A stretch of 5,125 bases of DNA from Bacteroidales bacterium (GTDB lineage Bacteria; Bacteroidota; Bacteroidia; Bacteroidales; GCA-2711565), in the NCBI GenBank assembly GCA_029938505.1, contig JAOZUV010000183.1:1-5125 (forward strand). Direction: 5' to 3'. The translations under genes and the position numbers were made by a program. The notes beneath the pieces are model-generated. The model had not been told where the DNA came from, did not search any database, and saw only the letters and a list, made by a program, of their open reading frames with translations. Positions 5,087-5,125 of this stretch are shown one piece after another (within the stretch, counting starts at the first letter, position 1; each line of letters begins with the position of its first letter).

Positions 5087-5125
5087 AGTAAGAGAAGGCA
5101 AACAAAGAGGGCAGTATAAAAAACA

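Larger units (their letters stand above)
4847..5125. other. 279-base region without a clear gene
   Basis: This stretch holds the ribosome-binding site and -7 box of the minus-strand lipoprotein near its left end, then the inverted repeat, the short reading frame and the tandem repeat described separately. I see no tRNA fold, no substantial reading frame running off the right edge on either strand, and no transposon end. It is probably the regulatory region between the lipoprotein gene and a gene beyond the window. Confidence 0.5.

Noticed and set aside
4847..5125. tRNA, CRISPR array or insertion-sequence end in the right-hand non-coding region
   Set aside because: No cloverleaf, no regularly spaced repeats beyond two tandem units, and no terminal inverted repeats with a flanking duplication were found.

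Overview
The window is AT-rich (roughly one-third G+C by eye) and most likely comes from the chromosome of a member of the Bacteroidota. Three things support this: genes mostly start without a Shine-Dalgarno sequence; there are perfect TAnnTTTG-type -7 boxes ahead of two genes; and the gene content fits, with an HMA-AraC regulator and lipoproteins with a relaxed S-F-S-C lipobox. A closer placement cannot be supported from the sequence. I found no tRNA, rRNA, CRISPR array or insertion sequence.

Layout. Positions 2-472 hold the 3' end of a CNNM/HlyC-type membrane protein (tandem CBS domains), cut by the window edge. At 508-1470 is a YitT-family membrane protein. At 1505-2095 is a regulator made of an HMA-like metal-binding domain fused to an AraC-type DNA-binding domain. 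At 2167-2859 is a membrane protein made of an HMA domain fused to a DUF4396 membrane domain. A hairpin follows. At 2945-3508 and 3563-4276 are two exported-protein-like reading frames that share one reading frame and are separated by a single TAA; they may be one broken gene. The second resembles SurA/PpiC-type periplasmic folding factors. A long hairpin (4280-4324) separates them from a convergent minus-strand lipoprotein with a SnoaL/NTF2-like domain (4337-4846). The last 279 bases have no clear gene, but hold a promoter for the lipoprotein, a 10-bp inverted repeat, a tandem 16-bp repeat and one very short reading frame.

How the genes may work together. The clearest functional unit is 1505-2859: a metal-sensing AraC-like regulator next to a membrane protein that carries its own MxCxxC metal site. 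The simplest reading is a soft-metal response (copper-, mercury- or zinc-like), in which the regulator senses the ion through Cys13/Cys16 and activates the DUF4396 gene. This is inference from domain content and adjacency. The CBS and YitT genes upstream lie in the same direction with short gaps and may share a transcript, but nothing links their function to the metal pair.
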